Notes: generated by a model not told the origin, from the sequence alone. A stretch of 64,000 nt of DNA from JAICUF01 sp038250675 (GCA_038250675.1 JBBSCB010000015.1:5940-69939), one strand, 5' to 3'. Shown: positions 8,540 to 20,568, numbered from the stretch's first letter. Program-made: numbers and translations.

Positions 8540-9846
8540 TGGGCTTTCCGTATCCGAGCGATCCCCGGGAAACCGTCGTCCTGTCGAAGTACTTTGGCGA
8601 TGCCGGTGCCCGCAGCTTCGACGGCTGGACCCAGCGCGGTGGATATGAGGGCCTGAAGAAGGCACTCACGATGACGCCCGAGACGATCATCGACGAGGTC
8701 AAGCTGTCCGGCCTGCGCGGCCGCGGCGGCGCCGGTTTTCCCACCGGGCTCAAGTGGTCGTTCATGCCCAAAGGCGACGGCAAGCCGCACTACCTCGTCT
8801 GCAATGCGGACGAGTCGGAGCCGGGCACGTTCAAGGACCGCGAAATCATGCGCTGGACTCCGCACGGCCTGATCGAGGGGTGTGCGATCGGTGCGTACGC
8901 GATCGGTGCCGAACGCTGCTACATCTACATCCGCGGCGAGTTCACCGATCCCTGGCGAGAGATGACGCAGGCGGTCGCGGAGGCCTATGCCCGCGGCGCA
9001 CTCGGTGCGGATGCGTTCGGCAGCGGCCAGCGGATCGACATCGTGCTGCATCGCGGCGCCGGCGCCTATATCTGCGGTGAAGAAACGGCCCTGATGAACT
9101 CGATCGAGGGCAAGCGGGGCAATCCGCGGATCAAGCCGCCGTTTCCGGCGCAGGCCGGGCTGTTCGCGCTGCCGACGACGATCAACAACGTGGAGACGCT
9201 GGCCGCGGTGCCGCACATCATGGTGCGCGGCGGCGAGTGGTACAAGTCGCTCTGCCTGAGCAACCCCAAGAGCACCGGGACCAAGCTGATCTCGGTGTGT
9301 GGACAGATCCAGCGGCCGGGCAATTACGAGATCACGATGGGCACCCCGATGAAGGAGCTCATCTACGACATGTGTGGCGGTCTGCGCCCGGGTCGTACGC
9401 TGAAGGCGGTCATCCCCGGCGGCTCCTCGGTGCCGATCATGAACGCTGTCGAGGCCGAGTCGTGTCTGATGGACTACGAGGGGCTGGTGGCGGCGGGTTC
9501 GATGCTGGGCTCCGCGGGCATGATCGTGATGGACGATACCGCGGACATGGTCTATCAGATCTGGCGCCTCGCCCGCTTCTACGCCCATGAGTCGTGTGCT
9601 CAGTGCACCCAGTGCCGTGAAGGCACGGCATGGACCACCCGGATTCTCGAACGGATCCTGGCGGGCAAGGGCACGGACACCGACTTCCAGCTTCTGCTGG
9701 ACCTGGCGGACAATATGACTGGCAAGACGATCTGCGTGCTGAGCGACTCGTGCGCCGCACCGGTGGTCAGCGGAATCCAGAAGTTCCGCGGGGAGTTCGA
9801 GGCGTACATCAGCGGCAGCCGGCAGCCGGTGGTCGCGGGTGTCTGA
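8539..9846 (+). CDS. nuoF: NADH-quinone oxidoreductase subunit F (FMN, NADH, N3)
   Basis: The NADH-binding, FMN-containing 51-kDa-type subunit, 435 residues. GRGGAGFPTG (61-70) and CNADESEPGT (88-97) form the NADH/FMN site. The N3 4Fe-4S ligands are C353, C356 and C359 (CAQCTQCREG) plus C399. Gln358 replaces the more usual proline in CxxCxPCREG. The length is that of the family. A 41-base gap follows before nuoG, the widest inside the nuo operon. Confidence 0.95.
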   Translation: MGFPYPSDPRETVVLSKYFGDAGARSFDGWTQRGGYEGLKKALTMTPETIIDEVKLSGLRGRGGAGFPTGLKWSFMPKGDGKPHYLVCNADESEPGTFKDREIMRWTPHGLIEGCAIGAYAIGAERCYIYIRGEFTDPWREMTQAVAEAYARGALGADAFGSGQRIDIVLHRGAGAYICGEETALMNSIEGKRGNPRIKPPFPAQAGLFALPTTINNVETLAAVPHIMVRGGEWYKSLCLSNPKSTGTKLISVCGQIQRPGNYEITMGTPMKELIYDMCGGLRPGRTLKAVIPGGSSVPIMNAVEAESCLMDYEGLVAAGSMLGSAGMIVMDDTADMVYQIWRLARFYAHESCAQCTQCREGTAWTTRILERILAGKGTDTDFQLLLDLADNMTGKTICVLSDSCAAPVVSGIQKFRGEFEAYISGSRQPVVAGV

Positions 9847-9887
9847 TTGCATGCCGGGCGACCGGTGCATCACTTCTCGAGGACGGC

Positions 9888-11471
9888 ATGGCTGACGAAC
9901 TGGTGAATGTGACGATCGATGGCGCCCGGATCAGCGTGCCGAAGGGCATGACGATCATCGAGGCCGCCAAGCAGGCGGGCGTGCTGGTCCCGCACTACTG
10001 CTACCATCCGTCGCTGCCCTCGCCGGCGGTCTGCCGCATGTGCCTCGTGGAGGTGGAGAAGGCGCCCAAGCTGATGCCGGCGTGCGTCACCACGGTGGCC
10101 GAGGGCCAGGTGGTGCACGTCAACAGCGAGGGGGCCAAGAAGGCCCGCCAGGGCGTGCTCGAGTTCCTGCTCATCAACCATCCGCTCGACTGCCCCATCT
10201 GTGATCAGTCCGGCGAGTGCGAGCTCCAGGACTACACCTTCCAGGAGGGTCGGGCGGGCAGCCGCTACGGCGACTACGCCAAGCGCTACAACCCGGTCGA
10301 GGACTTCGGACCCGACATCCTCTACGTCGCCAACCGCTGCATTCTCTGCACCCGCTGTGTCCGCTTCATGGACGATGTGGCGGAGACGCCGGTACTCAAC
10401 GTCTCGGAGCGCGGCGACCGGGCATACATCGGCATTGCGGAGGAGCAGCTGCTGGACCATCCGTGGGCGGGCAACGTGGTGGACCTCTGCCCGGTGGGGT
10501 CGCTGCTCTCGAAGGACTTCCTGCACAAGGCGCGGGCATGGGACCTGGACAAGTCGGCCAGCATCTGCCCCGGCTGCTCGCAGGGCTGCAACATGACGAT
10601 CGACACCCGGGACGAGGTGGTCGTCCGGCTCCGCCCGCGGCCCAACATGGACGTCAATCGTCACTTCATGTGCGATCACGGCCGGATGAACTACCGCTGG
10701 CTCAATCGCGGGGACCGGATCGAGGCACCGCTGCTGCGGGAATCGCCCGCCGGCCGGCACGTGGCGTCCGACTGGGACACCGCGCTCGACCGGGTGGGGC
10801 AGATCGTCCGCGATGCCGAGGGGCCGGCTGTCATCCTTGCCTCCGGTCGCGCGTCGGTCGAATCGCTCGCGCTGGTCCGGATGCTGGTGGACCGCCTGAC
10901 GGTCACGGCGGTGGTCCGGGTGCCGCTCGGCGACGAGGCGCCACTGGCCGGCATCGCTAACCTCGCGCTCCGGGCCGAGCGGGCGCCCAACGCGGACGGG
11001 GCGGAGCTGGTGGGCTACAGCCGGGACTGGGCCGGCGGGCTCCGGGCCGCAGCGAACGCTGCGGTCGTCATCGTGCTCGACGCCGAGCTGGACGAGGCCG
11101 ATACCGCGGCGCTGGCCGGTATCCCGGGCGAGCTGGTCGTGCTCGGCACCGTGGCGCACGACTGGGTGCGCCAGGCCGCCGTCGTGTTGCCAATCACCAC
11201 CTTTGCCGAGGAGAACGGCACCTTCGTGAATCGGGACCGGCGGGTGCAGCGTTTCCAGCAGGCACGTTCGCAACCAGGCATGGCACGGCCCGCCTGGTGG
11301 GTGGCGAGCGAGGTGCTGGCGGGGCCCGGTCCCGATGCGGACGTGCCCTCGACCGCCGCCGAGGCGTTCGACATGGTGGCGGAGCGCTACCCCGTGTTCG
11401 CCGGTCTGTCGCACGCCGACATCGGCTTTGGCGGCCGGACCCTCGCCGCCGAAGCCGGAGCCACGCGATGA
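9888..11471 (+). CDS. nuoG: NADH-quinone oxidoreductase subunit G (short form with N7 ligands)
   Basis: The iron-sulfur subunit of the NADH module, 527 residues. N1b ligands are C38, C49, C52 and C66; N5 is H98, C102, C105 and C111; N4 is C151, C154, C157 and C201. A fourth set, C227, C230, C234 and C262, matches the extra cluster N7 known from E. coli and Thermus. After about residue 280 only roughly 250 residues of the molybdopterin-oxidoreductase-like domain remain, so the protein is far shorter than the roughly 780-910-residue forms of those species. The frame is intact and runs into nuoH through an ATGA overlap, so the shortness is not an assembly break. GAGGAC precedes the ATG. Confidence 0.93.
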   Translation: MADELVNVTIDGARISVPKGMTIIEAAKQAGVLVPHYCYHPSLPSPAVCRMCLVEVEKAPKLMPACVTTVAEGQVVHVNSEGAKKARQGVLEFLLINHPLDCPICDQSGECELQDYTFQEGRAGSRYGDYAKRYNPVEDFGPDILYVANRCILCTRCVRFMDDVAETPVLNVSERGDRAYIGIAEEQLLDHPWAGNVVDLCPVGSLLSKDFLHKARAWDLDKSASICPGCSQGCNMTIDTRDEVVVRLRPRPNMDVNRHFMCDHGRMNYRWLNRGDRIEAPLLRESPAGRHVASDWDTALDRVGQIVRDAEGPAVILASGRASVESLALVRMLVDRLTVTAVVRVPLGDEAPLAGIANLALRAERAPNADGAELVGYSRDWAGGLRAAANAAVVIVLDAELDEADTAALAGIPGELVVLGTVAHDWVRQAAVVLPITTFAEENGTFVNRDRRVQRFQQARSQPGMARPAWWVASEVLAGPGPDADVPSTAAEAFDMVAERYPVFAGLSHADIGFGGRTLAAEAGATR

Positions 11472-12742
11472 ATCCGGAGCTCAAGGGCTTCATCCTGCTC
11501 AGCGTGATCAAAATGCTGGCGGTGTTCAGCGTCGTCCTGGTGGGCGTCGCGATGCTCACGCTGATGGAACGGAAAGTCTCGGCCTGGATGCAGAACCGGC
11601 GGGGCCCCAACCGGGTCGGCTGGGCCGGCCTGCTGCAGCCGGCGGCGGACGGCCTCAAGAACATCCTCAAGGAGGAGACGTTTCCGGCGGAGGCCAACCG
11701 CGCGCTGTTTCTCCTCGCGCCGGCCATGGCGTTCATTCCCGCGTTGCTGCTGTCGGCGGTGATTCCGTTCGCGGCGCCGCTCGCGCTCAACTTCGACTTC
11801 ACGCTCGGGCCGCTCGGTGAGTTTGCGTACCACGGCATGCTGCCAATGGTCGTGGCCGATCTGCCGGTCGGCTTCCTCTTCGTGCTGTCGATCAGCTCGA
11901 TGGGCGTCTACGGCATCGCGCTGGCCGGCTGGTCATCCAACAGCAAGTACAGTCTTCTGGGGGGGCTCCGGGCCAGCGCCCAGATGATCTCGTATGAAGT
12001 GGCTATGGGGATGAGTCTGATCCCCGTGCTCCTGCTGAGCGGCGACGTGTCGTTTTCCGCGATCATCGCGGAGCAGGCGCATTCGCTCTGGTTCGTGGGG
12101 CCGCTGTTCCTGTCGTTCTTCATCTTCCTGGTCTCGGGCTTTGCCGAGACCAACCGGCTGCCATTCGACCTGCCGGAGGCGGAATCGGAACTCGTCGCGG
12201 GCTACCACACCGAATACAGCGCGATGAAGTTCTCGATGTTCTTCATCGCCGAGTACGCCAACGTCGTCACAGTGAGCGCCATGGTGGCGACGCTCTTCTT
12301 TGGCGGCTGGGACATTCCGTTTACCCGGCTCGACGAGAGCGGCGCCTGGTACTGGGTGGTGCTGACCGGGCTTGCCTTCTTCCTGAAGACGTTCTTCTGG
12401 ATCTTCTTCGTGATGTGGATTCGCTGGACGCTGCCGCGCTTTCGCTACGACCAGCTCATGTCGCTCGGCTGGAAGGTGCTTCTGCCGGCGTCGCTGGCGT
12501 ACATCATGGTTATCTGCGGCACCATCTATGGCCTCGACCATCTGGCGGGCGTGACCAGCCCGGTGGTTCGTGCGCTGGGGCTGACGGTCGTCAGTCTGAT
12601 GCTTGGCGTGCTGATGGTCTGGGTGCTCGACCGCGGGCTCATCGTCTCCGGCTCGCAGTCGCGCCGGCGGTTCGACCTCGAGCCCGATCCTCTGCAGCCG
12701 GTGCTCATCGGACGCGAGCTCGGCGTCCAGGGGACGAACTGA
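11468..12742 (+). CDS. nuoH: NADH-quinone oxidoreductase subunit H
   Basis: Membrane subunit joining the peripheral and membrane arms at the quinone chamber, 424 residues with about eight to nine transmembrane segments. Family motifs include LMERKVSAWMQNRRGPNRVG (residues about 33-52) and GFAETNRLPFDLPEAESELV. The C-terminal tail after the last helix (about 35 residues, polar) is longer than in E. coli. It overlaps nuoG by 4 bases and nuoI by 1. Confidence 0.95.
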   Translation: MNPELKGFILLSVIKMLAVFSVVLVGVAMLTLMERKVSAWMQNRRGPNRVGWAGLLQPAADGLKNILKEETFPAEANRALFLLAPAMAFIPALLLSAVIPFAAPLALNFDFTLGPLGEFAYHGMLPMVVADLPVGFLFVLSISSMGVYGIALAGWSSNSKYSLLGGLRASAQMISYEVAMGMSLIPVLLLSGDVSFSAIIAEQAHSLWFVGPLFLSFFIFLVSGFAETNRLPFDLPEAESELVAGYHTEYSAMKFSMFFIAEYANVVTVSAMVATLFFGGWDIPFTRLDESGAWYWVVLTGLAFFLKTFFWIFFVMWIRWTLPRFRYDQLMSLGWKVLLPASLAYIMVICGTIYGLDHLAGVTSPVVRALGLTVVSLMLGVLMVWVLDRGLIVSGSQSRRRFDLEPDPLQPVLIGRELGVQGTN

Positions 12743-13260
12743 TGGCAATCGGCGTCAAGGTCATGCACCGTCCGGACCGGCAGGTCAGCTACGTCCGGGC
12801 CACGCTCAAGGGGCTCGCGCTCACCTTCAAGCACATGTTCGAGACCAAGGTGACGATGCAGTACCCGGAGGAGAAGAGCACCCGCGACGATCGCGGGACC
12901 TGGACGCTCTCGCCCCGGTGGCGCGGCACGCACCGGATGCTGACGGACGAGCAGGGTCGCTCCAAGTGCGTTGCCTGCGGGTTGTGCCCCCAGATCTGCC
13001 CGGCCAACTGCATCAAGCTGGTGCCGGGCGAGGACGAGGAGGGCAATCGCTATCCGCTGATCTACGAAATCGATGAGTTCCGCTGCGTCTTCTGCGGGTA
13101 CTGCCAGGAGGTCTGTCCCGAGGAGGCGATCCACGTGGGGCAGCACTACGAGAACTCGGAGTACACCCGCGGACGCTTCGTGTACGATCTCGAGCGGCTG
13201 TCGTCGCAGACCCACGCCGTGTCGACGCTCTGGGACCCCAGCGACCCGCGAGGCGAATGA
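12742..13260 (+). CDS. nuoI: NADH-quinone oxidoreductase subunit I (N6a, N6b)
   Basis: Ferredoxin-type subunit carrying two 4Fe-4S clusters between NuoG and NuoB. The ligands are C76, C79, C82 and C86, and C115, C118, C121 and C125, each motif CxxCxxCxxxC continuing to CP. At 172 residues it is a normal length. It starts at a TGATG junction with nuoH. Confidence 0.95.
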   Translation: MAIGVKVMHRPDRQVSYVRATLKGLALTFKHMFETKVTMQYPEEKSTRDDRGTWTLSPRWRGTHRMLTDEQGRSKCVACGLCPQICPANCIKLVPGEDEEGNRYPLIYEIDEFRCVFCGYCQEVCPEEAIHVGQHYENSEYTRGRFVYDLERLSSQTHAVSTLWDPSDPRGE

Positions 13261-13814
13261 TGGAGACATTCGTCTTCTATACCTTTGCGGTCGCGGCGGT
13301 GCTGGGTGCCGTTATGTGCATTCTCCAGCGCAGCCCCGTCGTCTCGGCGATGTGGCTCATGTCCACGATGTTCTCCCTGGCGGGGATCTTCGTACTGCTC
13401 AATGCCCAGCTCATCGGTGTGCTGCAGGTGCTGGTGTACGTCGGCGCCATCCTCGTGCTGTTTCTCTTCGTTGTCATGTTGCTTAACCTGGGGCGCGCCG
13501 ATTCTGACTTTCGGGGGCCGCCGGCGATCAGCGCCGCGCTGGTGATCGTGGGCCTGCTGGGCCTGGAACTGGCGGCGCTCTGGCGGTACACGCCGCAGCG
13601 GCTGGTGGCGGAGATCACCCGCGTCGGCAATGTAGGCGATGCCTCCGGCGTGCTGCCGGCCGGCCGGCAGATGCAGCAGGCGGCCGCGCACAACGTGGTG
13701 CAGAGCATTGCCGAACCGCTGTTCCGGACCTACCTGGTGCCATTCGAGATCACCTCGATCCTGTTGCTGGCCGCGCTGGTCGGCGCGGTGGTGCTCGCCA
13801 AGCGGAGGATCTGA
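13257..13814 (+). CDS. nuoJ: NADH-quinone oxidoreductase subunit J
   Basis: Membrane subunit, 185 residues with five predicted helices. MFSLAGIFVLLNAQLIGVLQ and the following VYVGAILVLFLFVVML segment are the conserved TM3 region with its pi-bulge. Two adjacent ATGs (13257, 13260) are possible; the first gives the ATGA overlap with nuoI that is usual in this operon. Confidence 0.92.
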   Translation: MMETFVFYTFAVAAVLGAVMCILQRSPVVSAMWLMSTMFSLAGIFVLLNAQLIGVLQVLVYVGAILVLFLFVVMLLNLGRADSDFRGPPAISAALVIVGLLGLELAALWRYTPQRLVAEITRVGNVGDASGVLPAGRQMQQAAAHNVVQSIAEPLFRTYLVPFEITSILLLAALVGAVVLAKRRI

Positions 13815-14121
13815 TGGAAGCCGCCAAGTTCCTGGGGCCGTCGCTCGGCCTGAGCGCGATTCTGTTCAGTCTGGGCGTGGCCGGCGTGCTGCTGCGGCGC
13901 AATGCGATCATCGTCTTCATGTGCGTCGAGATCATGCTCAATGCCGTGAACCTGACCTTCGTGGCGCTGGCGCAGGTGCACGGCGTCGGCGGCTGGGTGG
14001 TGGTGTTCTTCGTCATGACCGTCGCGGCCGCGGAAGCCGCCGTCGGCCTCGCGATCATCCTGGCGATCTTCCGGCACCGCCAGACGGTCGACCTCCAGAA
14101 CATCAACCTCCTGCAGGGCTG

Positions 14122-14122
<1 letters not shown>
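13814..14122 (+). CDS. nuoK: NADH-quinone oxidoreductase subunit K
   Basis: Small membrane subunit, 102 residues with three helices. The glutamates of the proton path are present in IVFMCVEIMLNAVNL and in TVAAAEAAVGLAI. It joins nuoJ and nuoL by one-base TGATG overlaps on each side. Confidence 0.94.
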
Positions 14123-16140
<2,018 letters not shown>

Positions 16141-16144
16141 CGCG

Positions 16145-17689
16145 ATGACCGCCGTTCTTCAGTCCATCGCCTACGACCAGTGGGCGTTGCACGCGCTGAT
16201 CCTGCTGCCGCTGGTGGGGATCGTGCCCATCCTGCTGGCGCCCGTCGTCGCCGCGCGCCGGATTGCGCTGGTCGTCTCCCTGGCCGAGCTCGCCGTCTCG
16301 CTCGGACTCTGGTGGGCATTCGATCCGGCGGCGGGGATGCAGCTGGTCTCGTCCACCCCATGGATCGGGCGGCTGGGCATCAACTACGCTGTGGGCATCG
16401 ACGGCATCAGTCTCTTCATGGTGCTGCTGTCCACCGTGCTGATGCCACTGGCGGTGCTGTCCAGCTTTACCTACATCACCCGTCATGAGCGGGGCTACTA
16501 CGCGCTGCTGCTGGCGCAGCTCACCGGCATGATCGGCTGCTTCATCGCCACCGACATGTTCGTGTTCTACGTGTTCTTCGAGCTGCTGCTCATCCCGATG
16601 TACTTCCTGATCGGCATCTGGGGCGGGGCCAACCGGCTCTACGCCGCGATCAAGTTCTTCATCTATACCGTCTTCGGCTCGCTGCTGATGCTTGTGGCGA
16701 TCCTCGTCATGGTCTGGAAGATCGCGGCGGCCACGGGCGTGCTTTCGTTCAGCTACGACAACCTGCTCAGCAATGCCGGGGCGGTGGGACCGGCGGCCCC
16801 CTGGATCTTCGGCGCCTTTGCGCTGGCGTTCGCCATCAAGGTGCCGATCTTCCCGTTTCACACCTGGCTGCCGGACGCGCACGTCGAGGCGCCGACGGCA
16901 GGGAGCGTGCTGCTGGCCGGCGTCCTGCTCAAGATCGGAACGTATGGCTTCCTGCGGTTTGCAGTGCCGTTCTTTCCGGACGTGGCCTTCAGCCCAGACG
17001 TGAGCCGCCTGGTGGTGGCGCTCGCGGTGATCGGCATCATCTACGGCGCGCTCGTCGCGATGGTGCAGCCGGATTTCAAGAAGCTGGTCGCCTACTCGTC
17101 GGTCAGCCATCTCGGCTTCGTCATGCTGGGCATCTGGAGCGGCACGGTCCTGGGAGTGCAGGGCGCGCTGATGGTAATGATCGCCCACGGGCTGTCCACC
17201 GGCGCACTGTTCTTCCTCATCGGCATGATCTACGAGCGACGCCACACCCGCGAGCTCGCGGCGTACGGCGGCCTGGCGCGGGTGCTGCCCGTGTTCGGCC
17301 TGATCCTGACCGTCGTGGCACTGTCGTCGATCGGGCTGCCGGGGCTCAACGGCTTCGTGGGCGAGTTCCTGGTGCTGCTCGGCAGCTTCGGGACCCATCG
17401 CACCGCGACGATCATCGCCACGACCGGCGTGATCTTCGCCGCGGCGTATCTGCTGTGGGCCATCCAGCGCGTACTGTTCAACCGCCTCGACAAGCCGGAG
17501 AACGAACGCCTGTCCGACCTCAATCCGCGTGAGCTCCTGGTGATGCTGCCTCTGGTCGTCGGCATCGTGTGGCTGGGCCTCTTTCCCGGGCCGGTCCTCC
17601 GTCGCATGGAGCCGGCAGCTGCGCGGTTTGTCGAGATGACGCGGCCGGCCGCCCAGGCGGCGCACCGGGCGGTGGAGGTGCGGCCGTGA
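16145..17689 (+). CDS. nuoM: NADH-quinone oxidoreductase subunit M (antiporter-like)
   Basis: Proton-pumping membrane subunit, 514 residues with about 14 helices. It contains FFELLLIPMYFLIGIWGG (conserved TM5 glutamate), PFHTWLPDAHVEAPTAGSVL and DFKKLVAYSSVSHLGFV. Only four bases separate it from nuoL. It is coupled to nuoN by a GTGA overlap. Confidence 0.95.
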   Translation: MTAVLQSIAYDQWALHALILLPLVGIVPILLAPVVAARRIALVVSLAELAVSLGLWWAFDPAAGMQLVSSTPWIGRLGINYAVGIDGISLFMVLLSTVLMPLAVLSSFTYITRHERGYYALLLAQLTGMIGCFIATDMFVFYVFFELLLIPMYFLIGIWGGANRLYAAIKFFIYTVFGSLLMLVAILVMVWKIAAATGVLSFSYDNLLSNAGAVGPAAPWIFGAFALAFAIKVPIFPFHTWLPDAHVEAPTAGSVLLAGVLLKIGTYGFLRFAVPFFPDVAFSPDVSRLVVALAVIGIIYGALVAMVQPDFKKLVAYSSVSHLGFVMLGIWSGTVLGVQGALMVMIAHGLSTGALFFLIGMIYERRHTRELAAYGGLARVLPVFGLILTVVALSSIGLPGLNGFVGEFLVLLGSFGTHRTATIIATTGVIFAAAYLLWAIQRVLFNRLDKPENERLSDLNPRELLVMLPLVVGIVWLGLFPGPVLRRMEPAAARFVEMTRPAAQAAHRAVEVRP

Positions 17690-19191
17690 ACCTCCTCGAC
17701 CTGACCTCGCCCGGCGGCATCTCGCTCGCCCTGCTGCCCGAGATCCTGCTCACGGCGGCGACGCTTGCGGTGCTGCTGGTCATCAGCTGGCGCCACCGGA
17801 CCGCCGCGGACAGCCGCCTGGCCGGCTGGCTCAGTCTCGGTGGGCTTGTGGCAGCCGCCGCCGGGCTGGGCTGGCTCTGGGCCACCGACGCGACGCCTGC
17901 AGGGCTGCCGCAGATGATCGCGCTGGATGGGTTCCGCTTTGCGGCCGACGCCGTCATCCTCGTGTCGGCGGCCGTCACCGTCCTGCTATCGCTGCGGTAC
18001 GTGGAGCGGGAGGGAATCCTGGCACCGGAGTACTATGCGCTGGTGCTCATGGCCACGATCGGCATGCTGTTCCTGGCCGGCGCGGAGGACCTGATCGTCG
18101 TCTTCCTGGGGCTCGAAGTGATGTCGGTGGCGGTCTACGTGCTGGCCGGCATCAACCGTCGCAGCATCTATTCCGCGGAGGCCGCCCTCAAGTACTTCCT
18201 GATCGGGGCCTTCGCGTCCGGCTTCCTGCTGTACGGGATTGCGCTGGTGTACGGCGCGACCGGCAACACCAACCTTCAGCTCATCGGCGCACAGCTGGCC
18301 GGCGGGACGCCGCCCCTCATGGCCCGGCTGGGCATCGGGCTCCTGCTCATCGGCTTTGGGTTCAAGGTGGCGGCGGTCCCGTTCCATATGTGGGCGCCGG
18401 ACGTGTACGACGGCTCGCCCACGCCGATCACCGGGCTCATGGCCACCGGCGTCAAGACCGCCGGGTTCATCGCGCTCGTCCGTGTGCTGGTGGAGGCGTT
18501 CCCCACGATCGACAACGTGTGGCAGCCCGTGGTCGCCGTGCTGGCCATTGCCACGATGATCGTGGGCAATCTGATCGCCCTGAGCGAGCGGTCGGTCAAG
18601 CGGATGCTCGCGTACAGCTCGGTGGCGCACGCGGGCTACCTGCTGACGGCCGTGTGGACCGGCACGCGCTACGGGGCCGCCTCGGTGGTGCTCTATCTGT
18701 TCGCCTACGGCGTCACCACACTCGCCGCCTTCGGCATCCTGTCGTCGCTGGGCCGCGACGGCGAGCGCGAGGTGACCAACGACGACATCGCGGGGCTGGG
18801 CGGCCGGCGCCCGTGGGCGGCGTTCGGCCTGAGCATCTGCATGCTCTCGCTGTTCGGGTTTCCCGGCACCATCGGGTTCATCGGCAAGTGGCAGATCCTC
18901 CAGTCGGTCATCGATCAGAAGCAGTACGTGCTCCCGGTGGTGCTGGTCCTCTCGAGCGTCGTCTCCGCGGGCTACTATCTGCCGGTGATCATGTCCATGT
19001 ACATGCGGCCGGCCAGCGCCGAGAGCGATCTGGCCGGCGCGATCCGGCTGGGCCGGCCGGCGGCATTCGCGGTGGTGGCGACGGTCCTGGCCGTGATCGC
19101 CTTCGGCCTCTGGCCCTCGCCGGCGGTGAACACCGCGCTGCACAGCGCGTCGTCGCTCACCGAGGTGTCGGCCCCGGTCACCGGGCAGTAG
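17686..19191 (+). CDS. nuoN: NADH-quinone oxidoreductase subunit N (antiporter-like)
   Basis: The third antiporter-like subunit, 501 residues, starting at GTG in a GTGA junction with nuoM. Family motifs include FLGLEVMSVAVYVLAGINRR, VPFHMWAPDVYDGSPTPITG and SVKRMLAYSSVAHAGYLL. It closes a complete complex I set in canonical order A to N. The phosphohexomutase gene starts one base after its stop, so the transcript probably continues. Confidence 0.94.
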   Translation: MNLLDLTSPGGISLALLPEILLTAATLAVLLVISWRHRTAADSRLAGWLSLGGLVAAAAGLGWLWATDATPAGLPQMIALDGFRFAADAVILVSAAVTVLLSLRYVEREGILAPEYYALVLMATIGMLFLAGAEDLIVVFLGLEVMSVAVYVLAGINRRSIYSAEAALKYFLIGAFASGFLLYGIALVYGATGNTNLQLIGAQLAGGTPPLMARLGIGLLLIGFGFKVAAVPFHMWAPDVYDGSPTPITGLMATGVKTAGFIALVRVLVEAFPTIDNVWQPVVAVLAIATMIVGNLIALSERSVKRMLAYSSVAHAGYLLTAVWTGTRYGAASVVLYLFAYGVTTLAAFGILSSLGRDGEREVTNDDIAGLGGRRPWAAFGLSICMLSLFGFPGTIGFIGKWQILQSVIDQKQYVLPVVLVLSSVVSAGYYLPVIMSMYMRPASAESDLAGAIRLGRPAAFAVVATVLAVIAFGLWPSPAVNTALHSASSLTEVSAPVTGQ

Positions 19192-19192
19192 C

Positions 19193-20563
19193 ATGAACGT
19201 GCCCAAGTCGGTCTTCCGCGAGTACGACGTCCGCGGTCTCGTGGACACGCAGCTCACGCCGGATTTTGCGCGCGCCCTCGGGCGCGCGTTCGCGTCCGCA
19301 GCCGCGGACCGGGTCGGGCGGCCGGCGGTGCTCGCGGTGGGTCGCGACAACCGGCCCTCCGGCCTGGCGCTGGCGACGGCGTTCCGGGAGGGCGTCACGG
19401 CCGCGGGGGCCACCGCGGTCGACGTCGGGATGCTGCCGACGCCGGCGCTCTACTTTGCCGTGCAGGCGCTCGAAGTCGACGGCGGGTGCCAGGTCACGGG
19501 CTCGCACAATCCCCCCGAATTCAACGGATTCAAGCTGGTGCTCGCGGGGGACGCGATGCACGGCGAGGCGATCCAGGGATTGTGGGAGGCCATCGTCACC
19601 GAACGCTGGGCGACCGGCGACGGGGCCCAGCGGGCCGACAGCTCGATCCTGGTCCGGTACCGTGATGCCATCCTCGCCCGGAACCGCCTCGAGCGGCCGG
19701 TGCGCGTGGTGGTGGACTGCGGCAACGGCGTGTCCAGCCTGATTGCGGTCCAGACGCTGCAGGCGCTGGGGGCGGAGGTGACACCGCTCTTCTGCGAGTC
19801 GGACGGAACCTTTCCCAATCACCATCCCGATCCCACCGTGCCCGAGAATCTCCGCGATCTCCAGGCCGCCGTCCGCCGAGAAGGCGCGGAACTCGGCATC
19901 GCGTTCGACGGCGACGGCGACCGGATCGGCGCGGTCGACGAGACCGGTGCGATCCTGTTCGGCGACCAGCTGATGGTGATCTTCGGCGGGGATGCGGTCC
20001 GGCGCTTCGGCGCTGGCTCGGCCGTCATCTTCGACGTGAAGTGTTCCGACACGCTGCCTGTTGCGCTCCGCGCGGCGGGCGCCGAGCCGGTCATGTGGAA
20101 GACCGGGCATTCGCTCATCAAGGCGCGTATGAAGGAGCTGGGGGCACCGCTGGCGGGAGAGATGAGTGGCCACATCTTCTTCGGCGGCGACTACTTCGGT
20201 TTCGACGACGCGCTGTTCGCGGCGGCGCGGTTGCTGGAGATCGTCTCGGCCGGCGCCTCGGGCGTCTCCCGGCTGCTGGCCGGTCTGCCCATCACGTTCG
20301 CCACGCCGGAGCTCCGGGTGGAGTGTGGCGACGAGCGCAAGTTCGAGATCGTGGCGCGCGCGGCGGCCCATTTCGGGGCGCGGTATCCGGTGGACACCAT
20401 CGACGGCGTGCGGATGAGCTTTCCTGATGGGTGGGGGCTGGTGCGGGCGTCGAACACCCAGCCGATTCTCGTACTGCGGTTCGAGGCGACCGACGAAGCG
20501 GCGCTCACCAGGTACCGCTCCGAAGTCATGGACTGGCTCGCGGAGCAGGGCGTCCGGGGCTAG
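19193..20563 (+). CDS. Phosphomannomutase / phosphoglucomutase
   Basis: Alpha-D-phosphohexomutase that interconverts sugar 1- and 6-phosphates through a phosphoserine. At 456 residues it has all four domains: the phosphoserine loop TGSHNPPEFNG (Ser104), the Mg-binding DGDGDR (239-244), the sugar-binding GEMSGHIFF loop and the phosphate-binding RASNTQPIL near the C-terminus. These features fit the AlgC/ManB type with dual mannose/glucose use; specificity cannot be fixed from sequence alone. It probably supplies nucleotide-sugar precursors for surface glycans such as those made at 49.5-55.8 kb. Confidence 0.9.
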   Translation: MNVPKSVFREYDVRGLVDTQLTPDFARALGRAFASAAADRVGRPAVLAVGRDNRPSGLALATAFREGVTAAGATAVDVGMLPTPALYFAVQALEVDGGCQVTGSHNPPEFNGFKLVLAGDAMHGEAIQGLWEAIVTERWATGDGAQRADSSILVRYRDAILARNRLERPVRVVVDCGNGVSSLIAVQTLQALGAEVTPLFCESDGTFPNHHPDPTVPENLRDLQAAVRREGAELGIAFDGDGDRIGAVDETGAILFGDQLMVIFGGDAVRRFGAGSAVIFDVKCSDTLPVALRAAGAEPVMWKTGHSLIKARMKELGAPLAGEMSGHIFFGGDYFGFDDALFAAARLLEIVSAGASGVSRLLAGLPITFATPELRVECGDERKFEIVARAAAHFGARYPVDTIDGVRMSFPDGWGLVRASNTQPILVLRFEATDEAALTRYRSEVMDWLAEQGVRG

Positions 20564-20568
20564 CCGTC

